Positions 41,012-50,279 of a stretch of 64,000 nucleotides of DNA are shown piece after piece. Below the pieces are notes generated by a model. That model saw only the letters and a list, made by a program, of their open reading frames with translations, was not told the DNA's origin and did not search any database. Both the position numbers and the translations under genes were made by a program. The number at the start of each line of letters is the position of its first letter. Within the stretch, counting starts at the first letter, position 1. Source of the DNA: JAGPDB01 sp046331265 (lineage in GTDB: Bacteria; Actinomycetota; Acidimicrobiia; IMCC26256; JAGPDB01); contig JAXLRE010000005.1 in NCBI GenBank assembly GCA_046331265.1, positions 1 through 64,000 on the forward strand, written 5' to 3'.

Positions 41012-42655
41012 CTATAAGTATTTGACTTTAAAAGACCCTGTGACTTCGTTAAATTTATCTATCTGAACGCGGACAGTTATTGTCCAAGTTCCGGCAAATG
41101 GTACTTGCAGACCTGTTGAGCTGTAATGGTTCAAACCCTGAAAACGCATATTCACATCTAAAGGTCCTATGTTTTTTTGCGGATTAGATAATGTAACTTC
41201 TGCGCCAGATTTCTGTAAGTTATTTAGTGATTGATCGAACTGAAATGGAACGCCGTTCTTTTTATACAAATAGACATGTAGCTGACTAACACCTGTTTTT
41301 GCTGGATCAACTGTTATTTGTAAAATTTTATTGGATACTTGAATCTGTTTAGATATCTCAACATTTGCAGATTGTTTTGCCGGAACAGCAGAGACTAAAA
41401 CCGAAGTCATGCCTAAAACTATAAGAAGAACAAGCGCTTCAAACGATACTAATTTTCTAAACTTTGAATTTTCTACGCTACTTGATAAAACTTTCTTTCT
41501 GGCAAAAAATGCTGCGATAACAGTCGCTATGACGAAAACTATTTTTGCTATTACTAATTTTCCAAAAAATGAATTTGTCGCATACACCCATGGACCAATT
41601 TGACGATACCAGGCAAATGCACCTGTCATAAATGCCAATGCAACGCAAATCATTGCACATTTAGAAAACTTTTTAAAGTTAATTTGATTTCGAATACTTT
41701 TATATCTCGTTGCAATCAACAAAATTGATCCCAACCACGTGAATGTTGACATTACATGTATCACTGAAAGAACTATTGCAACTGAGACGTACTCTCCAGC
41801 TACAGCATGTCCTGAAAGACTTACCGTTACTGCAACATCAATACAAAGTATCAATGCAAGAATCAAAAATGATTTATTCATCTTCGTTAAAACGAAGTAA
41901 AGAATCACGGCAAATATTATTCGTAAAAGAGAAGCTAAGCCATAATGACTACGCATCTGTTCAAAAAATAAATTTGGCTTTAAAGCTGTGATAAGAGAAA
42001 CTTCTTGAACAAAAGAAGTCTGAACGACTAAACCAATAAATGTTGTAATTAGAACAACTACTAAAGACAAGAGCAGGTACTTATTGAGATCGGCAGAATA
42101 TTTAAGTATTTTGAAAAAGCAAAGTACAGTTATCGCAATCATCAGTGACAATGCTGCAAATAAAAACCATTTATTGATTAATGCAAATACTTTGGTTTCT
42201 TTAGAGATCGAATTCCCTTGTAACACTTGGGCAATTCTTTTATCTATATCTCCAATCTGTTTATTTTTTTCACCAATACTAAACGTGTAAGCACCTTTAA
42301 CTGGATGAGTATCTGCTGATGTCACACTCCAAGAAACAATATATATTCCCCTATTCAAACTTGGTATTTCCCTATGGATATCAGTTGAATTCACGGAAGT
42401 CGTTTTAGATGCAAGTTCTATTTGCTTTGCATTTTGATCATATAGCCTTATCGAATTCCTGGTTGCAGTTATAGATTCAGAAAATTTAAGCTCTATATAT
42501 TTTGGACTAAATACAAGAGTTTCATCAGGACCAGGGTTTGAGCCAGTAATTTGTGAATGAGCATAAGCCGATGAAGGATTTACAAGAATTATCGTAAAAC
42601 TGAAAATAAGTGAAGCAATAAATAAAGTGATAAATTTTTTATAGAATATCTTCAC
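41012..42655 (-). CDS. CopC-CopD fusion copper resistance protein
   Basis: A 547-residue protein: signal peptide to AYA, a mature His start (HSQITGSNPGPDETL) of a CopC domain (about 33-125), then eight or so membrane helices of a CopD domain (about 160-430), and a C-terminal immunoglobulin-like domain (about 440-547). It probably takes periplasmic copper into the cell or through the membrane. The YcnI gene follows in the same operon. An ECF sigma factor gene lies divergently beyond the next membrane protein. Confidence 0.86.
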   Translation of the reverse strand: MKIFYKKFITLFIASLIFSFTIILVNPSSAYAHSQITGSNPGPDETLVFSPKYIELKFSESITATRNSIRLYDQNAKQIELASKTTSVNSTDIHREIPSLNRGIYIVSWSVTSADTHPVKGAYTFSIGEKNKQIGDIDKRIAQVLQGNSISKETKVFALINKWFLFAALSLMIAITVLCFFKILKYSADLNKYLLLSLVVVLITTFIGLVVQTSFVQEVSLITALKPNLFFEQMRSHYGLASLLRIIFAVILYFVLTKMNKSFLILALILCIDVAVTVSLSGHAVAGEYVSVAIVLSVIHVMSTFTWLGSILLIATRYKSIRNQINFKKFSKCAMICVALAFMTGAFAWYRQIGPWVYATNSFFGKLVIAKIVFVIATVIAAFFARKKVLSSSVENSKFRKLVSFEALVLLIVLGMTSVLVSAVPAKQSANVEISKQIQVSNKILQITVDPAKTGVSQLHVYLYKKNGVPFQFDQSLNNLQKSGAEVTLSNPQKNIGPLDVNMRFQGLNHYSSTGLQVPFAGTWTITVRVQIDKFNEVTGSFKVKYL

Positions 42656-42694
42656 AGGTAGAAGTCTCTTTCAATCTTAAAGTAGTTCCATTAT

Positions 42695-43171
42695 TTAACT
42701 AGGTTTCTCTGATAGTGACTTTGATCTAAAAACTACTCGTGTTGCAATAAGCCAAACCACGAAGGGTGGGATAAGCTTAGTGATGTGTTGAAATTCTGTT
42801 GCCAATTGTGCTTTCGAGTTAAAAATATCAATGACTGATGTAGAGATGAAACCTACAGTGGCCACAGTAAAAATAATTAGAAGCCCTCTAGCCCTTGCTG
42901 GCCTCATTCCAACCACAAAAAGCGCCGCAGAATACGCAAGCGAATATGATCCTAAATGTGCGTAGGTATGAGATGAAACATTTTTTCCAGGGTGCAAGAT
43001 ATTAAGAACTGCCTGTGTAGCTTCTACTATTGCCAACAATATGACAATAACCTGTAAGCCGATTACTGATCGCTCTCGAATGTCCATAAGACCCCAAAAA
43101 ATATAATCTTTCTTAGGCTTATTTTTAGAAAGAAAATCTGAGACAACTTTATCTTCGTTAAAATCTTCCAC
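42695..43171 (-). CDS. Four-helix membrane protein upstream of the copper operon
   Basis: A 158-residue protein with about four membrane helices and a conserved-looking HTYAHLGSYSLAYSAAL with two His residues, a possible metal site. The start is GTG, six bases after TATCAT, a leaderless-type start. It precedes the CopC-CopD gene by 40 bases in the same direction, so a copper role is likely but not shown. I do not recognise the family. Confidence 0.6.
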   Translation of the reverse strand: MEDFNEDKVVSDFLSKNKPKKDYIFWGLMDIRERSVIGLQVIVILLAIVEATQAVLNILHPGKNVSSHTYAHLGSYSLAYSAALFVVGMRPARARGLLIIFTVATVGFISTSVIDIFNSKAQLATEFQHITKLIPPFVVWLIATRVVFRSKSLSEKPS

Positions 43172-43177
43172 TCCAAC

Positions 43178-43183
43178 ATGATA
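43178..43183 (-). promoter_or_regulatory. -10 box of the membrane protein/copper operon
   Basis: On the minus strand TATCAT, six bases, GTG 43171. It faces the ECF sigma gene box at 43202 across a palindromic AATAGCTATT centre (43195-43204). Confidence 0.45.
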
Positions 43184-43201
43184 GTGAATAGATTTAATAG
43201 C

Positions 43202-43207
43202 TATTCT
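43202..43207 (+). promoter_or_regulatory. -10 box of the ECF sigma gene
   Basis: TATTCT, six bases (ATTTAA), then GTG 43214. Confidence 0.45.
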
Positions 43208-43213
43208 ATTTAA

Positions 43214-43762
43214 GTGAAATCGCTTAAGTTTTTCAACTCATTTTCAAATGCATCTTTACCTGTGCTGATAGAGGCTGCTAAATATGGTGATGAAGTTGCG
43301 TACGAAGAACTTATTTCTAGAACGTATAGGTCTGTAAAACTATATTGCTCAAGCATGGCGTCACCAATTGAAGCTAACGACTTAGCTCAAGAAGTTTATT
43401 TACGTGCATTAAAATCGAAAACTCCAATACTTCACACAAATAATATCGAAGCTTTCATGATTTCAATAGCAAAATGTGTTTGCGCCGACTACCTGTCCGC
43501 AAAGAAGAAGTCGATCAAGCTGACGGCGAAACTATCCAATGAACGCAGTAATGATAGCTATGAATTTTATGAAAATGGAATTGATCTTTCACATCTAAAT
43601 GATGAGCAACGTGAGGTCTTATTACTCATATCCATCCTTGGGTTTAGCTACCAAGAAGCCTCTGATATCTTAAATATTCCTATAGGAACTATACGATCTC
43701 GTTTTAGTAGAGCAAAAGAAACTGCAAAACAAAACTTAGAAGCCACTAACACGAGCTTTTGA
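43214..43762 (+). CDS. ECF-type RNA polymerase sigma factor
   Basis: A 182-residue sigma-70 family protein with region 2 (residues 20-95, ANDLAQEVYLRALK) and region 4 (about 120-175, LNDEQREVLLLISILGFSYQEASDILNIPIGTIRSRFSRAKE). No region 3 and no anti-sigma gene adjacent. It is divergent from the membrane protein and the copper genes, so it may control them. The start is GTG, leaderless by layout. Confidence 0.88.
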   Translation: MKSLKFFNSFSNASLPVLIEAAKYGDEVAYEELISRTYRSVKLYCSSMASPIEANDLAQEVYLRALKSKTPILHTNNIEAFMISIAKCVCADYLSAKKKSIKLTAKLSNERSNDSYEFYENGIDLSHLNDEQREVLLLISILGFSYQEASDILNIPIGTIRSRFSRAKETAKQNLEATNTSF

Positions 43763-43781
43763 GTATATTGTACTATTTTAG

Positions 43782-43787
43782 TATAAT
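43782..43787 (+). promoter_or_regulatory. -10 box of the 43796 gene
   Basis: TATAAT, eight bases, ATG 43796. Leaderless-type start immediately beyond the sigma gene. Confidence 0.45.
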
Positions 43788-43795
43788 AAGTAGAT

Positions 43796-44569
43796 ATGCC
43801 AGTTTTTGTTTCTAGCAGCGATTTCATTAATTTTTTGATACAAGATATCGATCATGAAGTACCTTCACCTGTAACTGATGCAGCTAAATCTGATATTTTT
43901 CACACTCTGGTTCAAGTTCACCCTGCAGATGAAAATACTGTGCTGTTTGAATTTATAGAGCAAGCAAAGTCGCTTGCACAACGTGTAAAAAATATCCCTG
44001 CTACTAGAACACCTGGACATAGCACTCATGAAATTGGGAATCGTGAAGATTTCGAATTACTGGTGGTTACTAGTGACAAAAACTTTTTTAATAACGCTAC
44101 TAACCAACCAAATATGAAAGTAATTTCCAAAACTATTGAAGAGTTTTTAAAAGATTGTGTAAAGAATGATCGTGGAATATATTTTGCTGAACAAGGCTCA
44201 ATATTATTAATTGAGCCTGATCGACTTTTTGATTACGTACGCGCAACATGGCCTGAATACTTAGTTGAACTTGCTGAACAAGGATACTCACACTGTGAAA
44301 ATTCACAACTCAGTGCAGAAACAGAAACCAAAATTAAATCCCAATTATCAATGCAGTCATGGGTCGATTCATACACGATTAGAAGAATGCGATTCGAAGG
44401 TCGCGAGATGACATTAATTTCAATTGAAGGAAAACAGGGAATAAGTAAAGAAGACGTAGAAGAGAAGTCTCAGTTTCTAGCTTTTACTCTTGGCAATATA
44501 GAACCAACAATCGCAATTGCATCAACTGCATGGGTTCCTAGAATCTCTAGAGAAATCAACTCAAACTAA
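43796..44569 (+). CDS. Hypothetical protein (257 aa)
   Basis: A soluble protein starting MPVFVSSSDFINFL, with mixed helical and beta segments and no recognised domain, signal or membrane helix. It has its own leaderless promoter and lies between an ECF sigma gene and the convergent glycosyltransferase, overlapping the latter by 4 bp. Function unknown. Confidence 0.65.
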   Translation: MPVFVSSSDFINFLIQDIDHEVPSPVTDAAKSDIFHTLVQVHPADENTVLFEFIEQAKSLAQRVKNIPATRTPGHSTHEIGNREDFELLVVTSDKNFFNNATNQPNMKVISKTIEEFLKDCVKNDRGIYFAEQGSILLIEPDRLFDYVRATWPEYLVELAEQGYSHCENSQLSAETETKIKSQLSMQSWVDSYTIRRMRFEGREMTLISIEGKQGISKEDVEEKSQFLAFTLGNIEPTIAIASTAWVPRISREINSN

Positions 44570-45315
44570 TTAGAATACCTTTTTCTTAATAATCTGTATT
44601 TAATAATCAAAAGTTCTTTGAGTGAATGCGAAATAGCAATTAAAGGGTTTTCACCAACGAATCCTGCATTTAACTTTGGGTCGCTCCAGTCGTTAATATC
44701 CAACTCTTCGATTTCTAATTTATTCTGTCTTGCTAAGACTAATACTTCAATATCAAAACTCCAACCTGATATAGAGCATTTAGGAAAAATCTTATTCACT
44801 GCATTTCGATTAAAACCTTTAAACCCACATTGTGTATCTGCGATTTTTGGCAAGACCATACTACGAGTTAAAAGATTTGAGCACCTAGAAAGCAAAGACC
44901 TGTACCCTGTGTGGATACTCTTTAAATTTCTTTTACCGATAACGACATCAGCTCCAGCTTCTAGATGATTGAATGCATCCTTAATGTGATATACAGGTGT
45001 TGCTAAATCAGCATCAGTAAAAACAATATATTTACCCTGTGACGCAAGCATCCCAGCTTTTACGTCTCGTCCTTTACCTACTTTTGGTCCTGGTTCAATA
45101 ATAGTGAACCTACGAAATTTTGTTGCAAGCTCATTAGCAATCTCTTTTGTTGCATCATTTGATTCAGCAATAACAAGGATAATTTCTGCCAAATCTTTGA
45201 GTGAATTTTCATCTAAAAATGAAGAGATAGTTTTTAAGGATGAACCAATAACAGCTTCTTCTTTATAAGCAGGAATAACTATCGAGTATATAGGTTTGTC
45301 ACTTAGCTTGCTCAT
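44566..45315 (-). CDS. Family 2 glycosyltransferase, dolichyl-phosphate-glucose synthase (ALG5)-like
   Basis: A 249-residue GT-A enzyme with YSIVIPAYKEE at the start, VGKGRDVKAGML, the DXD-like FTDADLATP and QCGFKGF. This resembles ALG5/DPM1-type polyprenyl-phosphate sugar transferases that load glucose or mannose onto a lipid carrier. No C-terminal membrane helices are seen. It heads the minus-strand block that continues from asd, but the 27-base gap and direction suggest it may be the last gene of the lysC-asd operon. Confidence 0.85.
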   Translation of the reverse strand: MSKLSDKPIYSIVIPAYKEEAVIGSSLKTISSFLDENSLKDLAEIILVIAESNDATKEIANELATKFRRFTIIEPGPKVGKGRDVKAGMLASQGKYIVFTDADLATPVYHIKDAFNHLEAGADVVIGKRNLKSIHTGYRSLLSRCSNLLTRSMVLPKIADTQCGFKGFNRNAVNKIFPKCSISGWSFDIEVLVLARQNKLEIEELDINDWSDPKLNAGFVGENPLIAISHSLKELLIIKYRLLRKRYSN

Positions 45316-45342
45316 ACTAAAACTTCCAAAGGGTTTTTATAA

Positions 45343-46386
45343 TTATAATTTAACCCATTCTTCAAGAATTTGAGCAGCGTTAAGAGCTGCACCTTTTCGA
45401 AGATTATCCCCTGTGACCCAAAAGTTAATTGTGTTAGGTGCTGTATTATCGTTTCTCAGACGACCAACATGAACTTCATCGATTCCGGCTATCTCAACAG
45501 GTGTTGGATATGAACCTTCAGCATTATTTGCATCAATTGCTACACCAGGTGTGTTTCTCAAAATTTCAGCAGCTTTTTCTGCATCGATTGGAGTTTTAAA
45601 TGATGCATTTACTGCCATTGCATGACCAACAAAAACAGGAACACGCACACATGTTGCAGTTATTTTTAAAGAATCATCGTGAAGAATCTTTTGAGTTTCT
45701 TTAACAAGTTTTATTTCTTCAGAAGTATAGCCTTCTTCTTTAATTGAGCCTGCAAGAGGTATAACGTTACCAGCAATTGCTTTGCTCCAGACTTCGCCAC
45801 CACTTGTTAATGAATCATTTGAAGAACTTCTTAAATATGAGTTTAAATCATCATCAAAACCATGTTGCTTCCATTGAGCTTTTAATTCTTCAAGTCCAGC
45901 CTGCCCTGCACCTGAAACACTTTGGTACGAGGAAACAACCATGCGTTCTAAGCCAAATTGTTTATGCAATGGCGCAATAGCCATTAACAAAATTGTTGTT
46001 GTGCAATTAGGCGTTGAGACAATATTTCTTGATGCATTTTTTATATCTTCACTGTTGATCTCTGGGATAACTAGTGGAACATCTTCTTCCATGCGAAATG
46101 TTGCAGACTTATCTATAACTTTTGCACCTGCATTTGCAGCTAAAGGAGCGAGTTCTAAAGCTATAGGGTCATCAACATCAATGATTACATAATCACAGCC
46201 AGCAAAATCATCTTGTGATTTAACGACTTTACAAGTTACGTCTCCATAAGGAGTTTCTAGAATTTTTCCTTCACTACGCGGTGAAGCAAAAACAACTAGT
46301 TCATCAATAGGAAAATTTCTTGAAGCTAGTATCGAGATCATCTCAGTACCAACAAGACCCGTCCCACCTAAAATTGCTACTCTCAT
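45343..46386 (-). CDS. asd: Aspartate-semialdehyde dehydrogenase
   Basis: A 347-residue enzyme with an NADP-binding GGTGLVG near residues 7-13, catalytic Cys128 in STPNCTT, VVSSYQSVSGAG, and His in GHAMAVNASF. It reduces aspartyl phosphate to aspartate semialdehyde, the precursor of lysine, diaminopimelate, methionine and threonine. It follows lysC by eight bases in one operon. Confidence 0.93.
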   Translation of the reverse strand: MRVAILGGTGLVGTEMISILASRNFPIDELVVFASPRSEGKILETPYGDVTCKVVKSQDDFAGCDYVIIDVDDPIALELAPLAANAGAKVIDKSATFRMEEDVPLVIPEINSEDIKNASRNIVSTPNCTTTILLMAIAPLHKQFGLERMVVSSYQSVSGAGQAGLEELKAQWKQHGFDDDLNSYLRSSSNDSLTSGGEVWSKAIAGNVIPLAGSIKEEGYTSEEIKLVKETQKILHDDSLKITATCVRVPVFVGHAMAVNASFKTPIDAEKAAEILRNTPGVAIDANNAEGSYPTPVEIAGIDEVHVGRLRNDNTAPNTINFWVTGDNLRKGAALNAAQILEEWVKL

Positions 46387-46394
46387 TTTTATTC

Positions 46395-47648
46395 CTAGCT
46401 ATCTAGACCAAAAGCGCTATGCAAAGCTACAACACCTTTTTCAATATTTTCTTTATCGACAACAACAGAAATTCGAATAGTCGAAGTTGAGATCATCTGG
46501 ATATTTATATTTTGTGCAGCCAAAGTTTCGAACATTGTTGCTGCAACTCCCGGATGGCTTTTCATACCTGCACCTACAACACTTATTCTTCCAATTTCTT
46601 CGTTCACCTTATAAGAAAGCGATTCTGAATCAAAGCTAGCATCTTCTAAAACATCAATCGCCTTAATTTTTTCATCAGCAGGAACGGTAAAGCTTATGTC
46701 TGTTAAACCTTCTCTAGAAACATTTTGAACAATCATGTCGACATTGAGGTTTTCTTCTGATAACGCGCGGAAAATCTGGGCTGCGACACCTGGCTGGTCA
46801 GGTACATTTTCTAAAGTAAATTTCACTTCAGAACCATCATGTGTAACTGCAGATACTATTGCATCTTCCATATTTGACTCCTGATCATAAATCCAAGTTC
46901 CCGTTTCTGGAGAAAACGAAGAACGAACATGTAATGGGACTTGAAAATTTCTTGCAAATTCCACTGACCGCAGCGCAAGGACACGGCCTCCGGTAGCAGC
47001 CATTTCAAGCATTTCTTCATAACTGATGTGTGCAAGCTTTTTTGCTTTATCAACAATACGAGGGTCAGCACTGAACACACCAGTAACATCAGTGTAAATC
47101 TCACAAGCACTAGCTTTTAGTGCTGCTGCAAGTGCGACCGCTGTCGTATCAGATCCACCACGACCTAAAGTTGTAATTGAAGCAGTTGTCGAAACGCCTT
47201 GAAATCCTGCGACAACACAGACTTGATCTTTTTCTAATGCTTCACAAAGTCGATCTGCCTTTATGTCGATGATCTTTGCTTTTCCATGTGCAGTATCTGT
47301 AAGAATTCCAGCTTGGCTACCGGTAAAAGAAATCGCATTAAGTCCACGTTCATGTAATGCCATACATAACAATGACATTGAAATTCTCTCGCCCGCTGTT
47401 AAGAGCATGTCCATTTCTCGTCCTGGTGGATTAGATGAAATTTTATTTGCTAAATCAATTAACTCATCTGTTGTAGCACCCATTGCACTAACAACTACAA
47501 CTACACTGTGTCCACGTTTGACAGTTGAAGCAATATTGTCAGCAACTGCATTTATTCTTTCAGGTGATCCGACAGATGTTCCACCGTACTTTTGCACGAC
47601 AAGTCGAGTACGAATTGAATCATCTAACTTTGTCTCTACTTGTGTCAT
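46395..47648 (-). CDS. lysC: Aspartate kinase
   Basis: A 417-residue kinase with VQKYGGTSVGS, GRGGSDTTAVALA and two C-terminal ACT domains (about 270-340 and 350-417), which typically bind lysine and threonine for feedback control. It phosphorylates aspartate in the first step of the aspartate family. It is the first gene of an operon with asd, as in Corynebacterium. An internal start giving a small regulatory subunit is possible but not resolved. Confidence 0.93.
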   Translation of the reverse strand: MTQVETKLDDSIRTRLVVQKYGGTSVGSPERINAVADNIASTVKRGHSVVVVVSAMGATTDELIDLANKISSNPPGREMDMLLTAGERISMSLLCMALHERGLNAISFTGSQAGILTDTAHGKAKIIDIKADRLCEALEKDQVCVVAGFQGVSTTASITTLGRGGSDTTAVALAAALKASACEIYTDVTGVFSADPRIVDKAKKLAHISYEEMLEMAATGGRVLALRSVEFARNFQVPLHVRSSFSPETGTWIYDQESNMEDAIVSAVTHDGSEVKFTLENVPDQPGVAAQIFRALSEENLNVDMIVQNVSREGLTDISFTVPADEKIKAIDVLEDASFDSESLSYKVNEEIGRISVVGAGMKSHPGVAATMFETLAAQNINIQMISTSTIRISVVVDKENIEKGVVALHSAFGLDS

Positions 47649-47720
47649 AGGCTATATATGCTAGTTAAATTTCTTAGGCTTTTTTCTATTGCGTGGTCAC
47701 AAAAGCGAGCATTTTCAAAC

Positions 47721-47726
47721 TAATAT
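47721..47726 (+). promoter_or_regulatory. -10 box of the lipoprotein cyclophilin
   Basis: TAATAT, six bases (CAACTC), then ATG 47733. Confidence 0.5.
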
Positions 47727-47732
47727 CAACTC

Positions 47733-48389
47733 ATGAAAAAGATTTTACTTAGCGTTTGTTTATCCTTTGTTCTTGTTATCACAATGGCAAGTTGCTCTAA
47801 TTCAGATGAAGTAAAAGAGAGTCAAGCAATTACTGAAACATCCTGTGGCGAGAAAATTTTAGATCCTGCCAAAAAATACGATGCTGTATTTGAAACAACT
47901 AAAGGGACAATAGTTGTGACATTAGATGTAAAAAATGCGCCAATAAGCACGGCACATTTAGCTTCGTTAATTAAATCTGGTTTTTACAATGGGTTAACAT
48001 TTCATCGAGTTGTTACTGACTTTGTAATACAAGGTGGAGATCCGAAAGGTGATGGTACAGGGTCATCGAAATGTAAGGTCATTTCAGAAGAACCACCAAA
48101 GTCGTATGTTCAAGGCGATTTCGCATGGGCAAAGGCGTCAACCGAGCCAGCAGGAACAGCAGGATCACAATTCTTCATAGTCACAGGTAAAAACGATTCA
48201 CGTTCAGTAGAATTTTTAAATCAGAAGACTCCTGATATAGACGGCAAACTAAAAATTCAATATGGATATGCAGGTAAAGTGACGAAAGGTCTTGATGTTG
48301 CTTTAGCAATCGAAGCTTTATCTAATGGCACGAGTGATAGTAAACCTACCGAAACTGTGAAAATTATTAAAGCATCACTTAAAAGTTAG
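47733..48389 (+). CDS. Cyclophilin-type peptidyl-prolyl isomerase lipoprotein
   Basis: A 218-residue protein with a lipobox ending MASC (Cys near residue 21) and a cyclophilin domain (about 48-215) containing the catalytic FHRVV, QGGDPKGDGTGS, and GSQFFI. It should speed proline isomerisation during folding of exported proteins on the outer membrane face. A second cyclophilin gene follows 34 bases later, a tandem pair. Confidence 0.9.
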   Translation: MKKILLSVCLSFVLVITMASCSNSDEVKESQAITETSCGEKILDPAKKYDAVFETTKGTIVVTLDVKNAPISTAHLASLIKSGFYNGLTFHRVVTDFVIQGGDPKGDGTGSSKCKVISEEPPKSYVQGDFAWAKASTEPAGTAGSQFFIVTGKNDSRSVEFLNQKTPDIDGKLKIQYGYAGKVTKGLDVALAIEALSNGTSDSKPTETVKIIKASLKS

Positions 48390-48423
48390 AATTAGAGAGA
48401 ATTAATCACTACACTTTTTCATC

Positions 48424-49281
48424 GTGGGTAAAGCATCAAAAAGAGAACGTCAAAAAAGTAACAAAGTAATTAAAGAACAAGAACTTGCTAAAGCTGCATC
48501 TCGCGATAAAGCTTTTAAAACGGCGAAAACAGTTGCTCTTATACTTATAATTCCATTGATAGTTATTATTGCTGTCTTCATAAACAAAGCAACTAATGCA
48601 GATGTATACACCGCAAAAATTACAGTAGCCATTGAAGGTGAAACCAGTCTCCCAAATAAAGGCGTAATCGATGTTGAGTTAGATTACGCAAATGCACCAA
48701 AAAGCGTTAAACACTTTATTGGAATAGCAAAAGATGGAAGTTATAACGGTTTAGAGTGGCATCGAGTTGTGAAAGATTTTGTTATACAAACAGGTGATCC
48801 AAAAGGTGATGGGACAGGAAGCTTAGCTTCAACTGCTCTAGCTGAAACTCCCGATAAAGGATATAAAACTGGAGACATTGCTTGGGCAAAAGCAGCTACA
48901 GAACCAGCAGGAACCGCAGGCTCACAATTCTTCATTATTACAGGCGAACAAAGTGCTTCTGGCCTAAAAACATTGAACACCAAAGTCCCCCAGCAAGACG
49001 GAACAAGTAAATATGAATATGGTTTAATTGGTCATGTCACTAAAGGAATTTCAGTCGCATTAAAAATTGAAGGTTTAGCTCCAAAAGCTACAAAAGAAAA
49101 TCAAGAACCAGATCCAAAGCCTATTAAGAAAACGATTGTACAAAAAATTGAAGTCTTCAAAAATGGAAGACCAATAAAAGCAAACGATAAAAGTTTCCCT
49201 TCGCCGACCACGACTTCAACAACTACCACTACGACTACGACAACTACAACGCCAGTAACTTCAACTACCAAAAAGAAGTAA
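48424..49281 (+). CDS. Membrane-anchored cyclophilin with threonine-rich tail
   Basis: A 285-residue protein: a Lys-rich cytoplasmic start, one membrane helix (about 36-58), a cyclophilin domain (about 60-255) with WHRVV, QTGDPKGDGTGS and GSQFFI, then a tail of about 20 Thr residues and a TTKKK end. The start is GTG; TACACT lies eight bases before it. The tail is encoded by repeated aca/act/acg codons at about 49206-49270. Probably anchored outward as an exported-protein folding aid, duplicated from the preceding gene. Confidence 0.86.
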   Translation: MGKASKRERQKSNKVIKEQELAKAASRDKAFKTAKTVALILIIPLIVIIAVFINKATNADVYTAKITVAIEGETSLPNKGVIDVELDYANAPKSVKHFIGIAKDGSYNGLEWHRVVKDFVIQTGDPKGDGTGSLASTALAETPDKGYKTGDIAWAKAATEPAGTAGSQFFIITGEQSASGLKTLNTKVPQQDGTSKYEYGLIGHVTKGISVALKIEGLAPKATKENQEPDPKPIKKTIVQKIEVFKNGRPIKANDKSFPSPTTTSTTTTTTTTTTTPVTSTTKKK

Positions 49282-49368
49282 ATCTACGTTATTTGTAGGG
49301 AAAATGTCCCAATTGTTGGGATTTTTGAGCATTTTTTGGCAAAGTATAGGTAAAGAAGCCATGCGAAT

Positions 49369-50214
49369 ATGCCGAAATTTCATGATATGCAAAAGAAATT
49401 GGCCTACCTGCCTATTGGGTTAACATTATTGTTCGCAACATTCTCTGCAACTTTTGCTGTTGCAAAAATGGACACACTAACCATAACTTTTTCAATACTT
49501 ACATGCCTAAGTGCAATTGGTTCAGTGCTAAATACTTATTATGCTCAAGACGACCTTCAACGAAAAAGTACTCAAACACGTAACGATAATGACACTGCGT
49601 TTAACAACAGACGACATACGGAATCTATTTCTCATGCAATTGATCATAAAAATATTGATTTTGATGCGACAGCAAACACTGAATCGGCAACCAGTTCAAG
49701 GGCTAAGCCAATTGACGAGAGCACTTTAGATGATGACCATCGAGATGACGAATCTGGATTACTTTCAAATTCATTCTTTCCTGTTTATCTTGAACAAAGA
49801 ATTACCGCTGCACGAAGAACTTTAAGACCAGTTTCACTAGTCACTTTCGAATTAGACGGACTTGACAAAAACGATAGTCACTCACCAAGTGATCGAAACT
49901 TTTATATATCTGCAGTAGGTGATGTCGTAAAGAGAACATTGCGAGAAAGCGACTGTGCATTTCGAATCGATGAAAATACTTTTGCAGCAGTGATGGACGA
50001 CACCACTGAATCAGGAGCAGTTTGGGCTGCTGAAAGAGTTCGTGGAGTACTTCACACTGGAGCATTAGCTGGTCGAGTTACTGTTAGTGCAGGTGTGGCT
50101 TGCTATCCTTCGCACGCTTTAGAGTCAGCTTCTCTAATTGAATGTTCGCAAAAAGCACTAGAAGCCGCGAAAGCTCGTGGTGTTGACCAAGTTGAAATAG
50201 CTGCTGAGCAATAA
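49369..50214 (+). CDS. Degenerate GGDEF-domain membrane protein
   Basis: A 281-residue protein with two N-terminal helices (about 9-50), a polar linker and a GGDEF-type domain (about 130-278). The signature position reads RIDENTF instead of GGDEF, so it is probably catalytically inactive; it may bind c-di-GMP or GTP, or act as a partner of the intact diguanylate cyclase at 54437. ATG 49369 has no strong ribosome site; AAAGAAG is 14 bases before it. Confidence 0.78.
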   Translation: MPKFHDMQKKLAYLPIGLTLLFATFSATFAVAKMDTLTITFSILTCLSAIGSVLNTYYAQDDLQRKSTQTRNDNDTAFNNRRHTESISHAIDHKNIDFDATANTESATSSRAKPIDESTLDDDHRDDESGLLSNSFFPVYLEQRITAARRTLRPVSLVTFELDGLDKNDSHSPSDRNFYISAVGDVVKRTLRESDCAFRIDENTFAAVMDDTTESGAVWAAERVRGVLHTGALAGRVTVSAGVACYPSHALESASLIECSQKALEAAKARGVDQVEIAAEQ

Positions 50215-50221
50215 TCCTTCA

Positions 50222-50267
50222 TGTTAGTCGAAAAACTATCGATTTTCGATAGTTTTTCGACCCAACA
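50222..50267. terminator. Bidirectional hairpin terminator, TCGACCCAACACG copy 3
   Basis: GTCGAAAAACTATCGA (50227-50242) and TCGATAGTTTTTCGAC (50246-50261) form a perfect 16-bp stem with a TTT loop, with outer TGTT/AACA pairing. It lies between convergent genes and ends with the same 13-mer as copies 1 and 2. Confidence 0.7.
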
Positions 50268-50279
50268 CGGGAATTAAGG

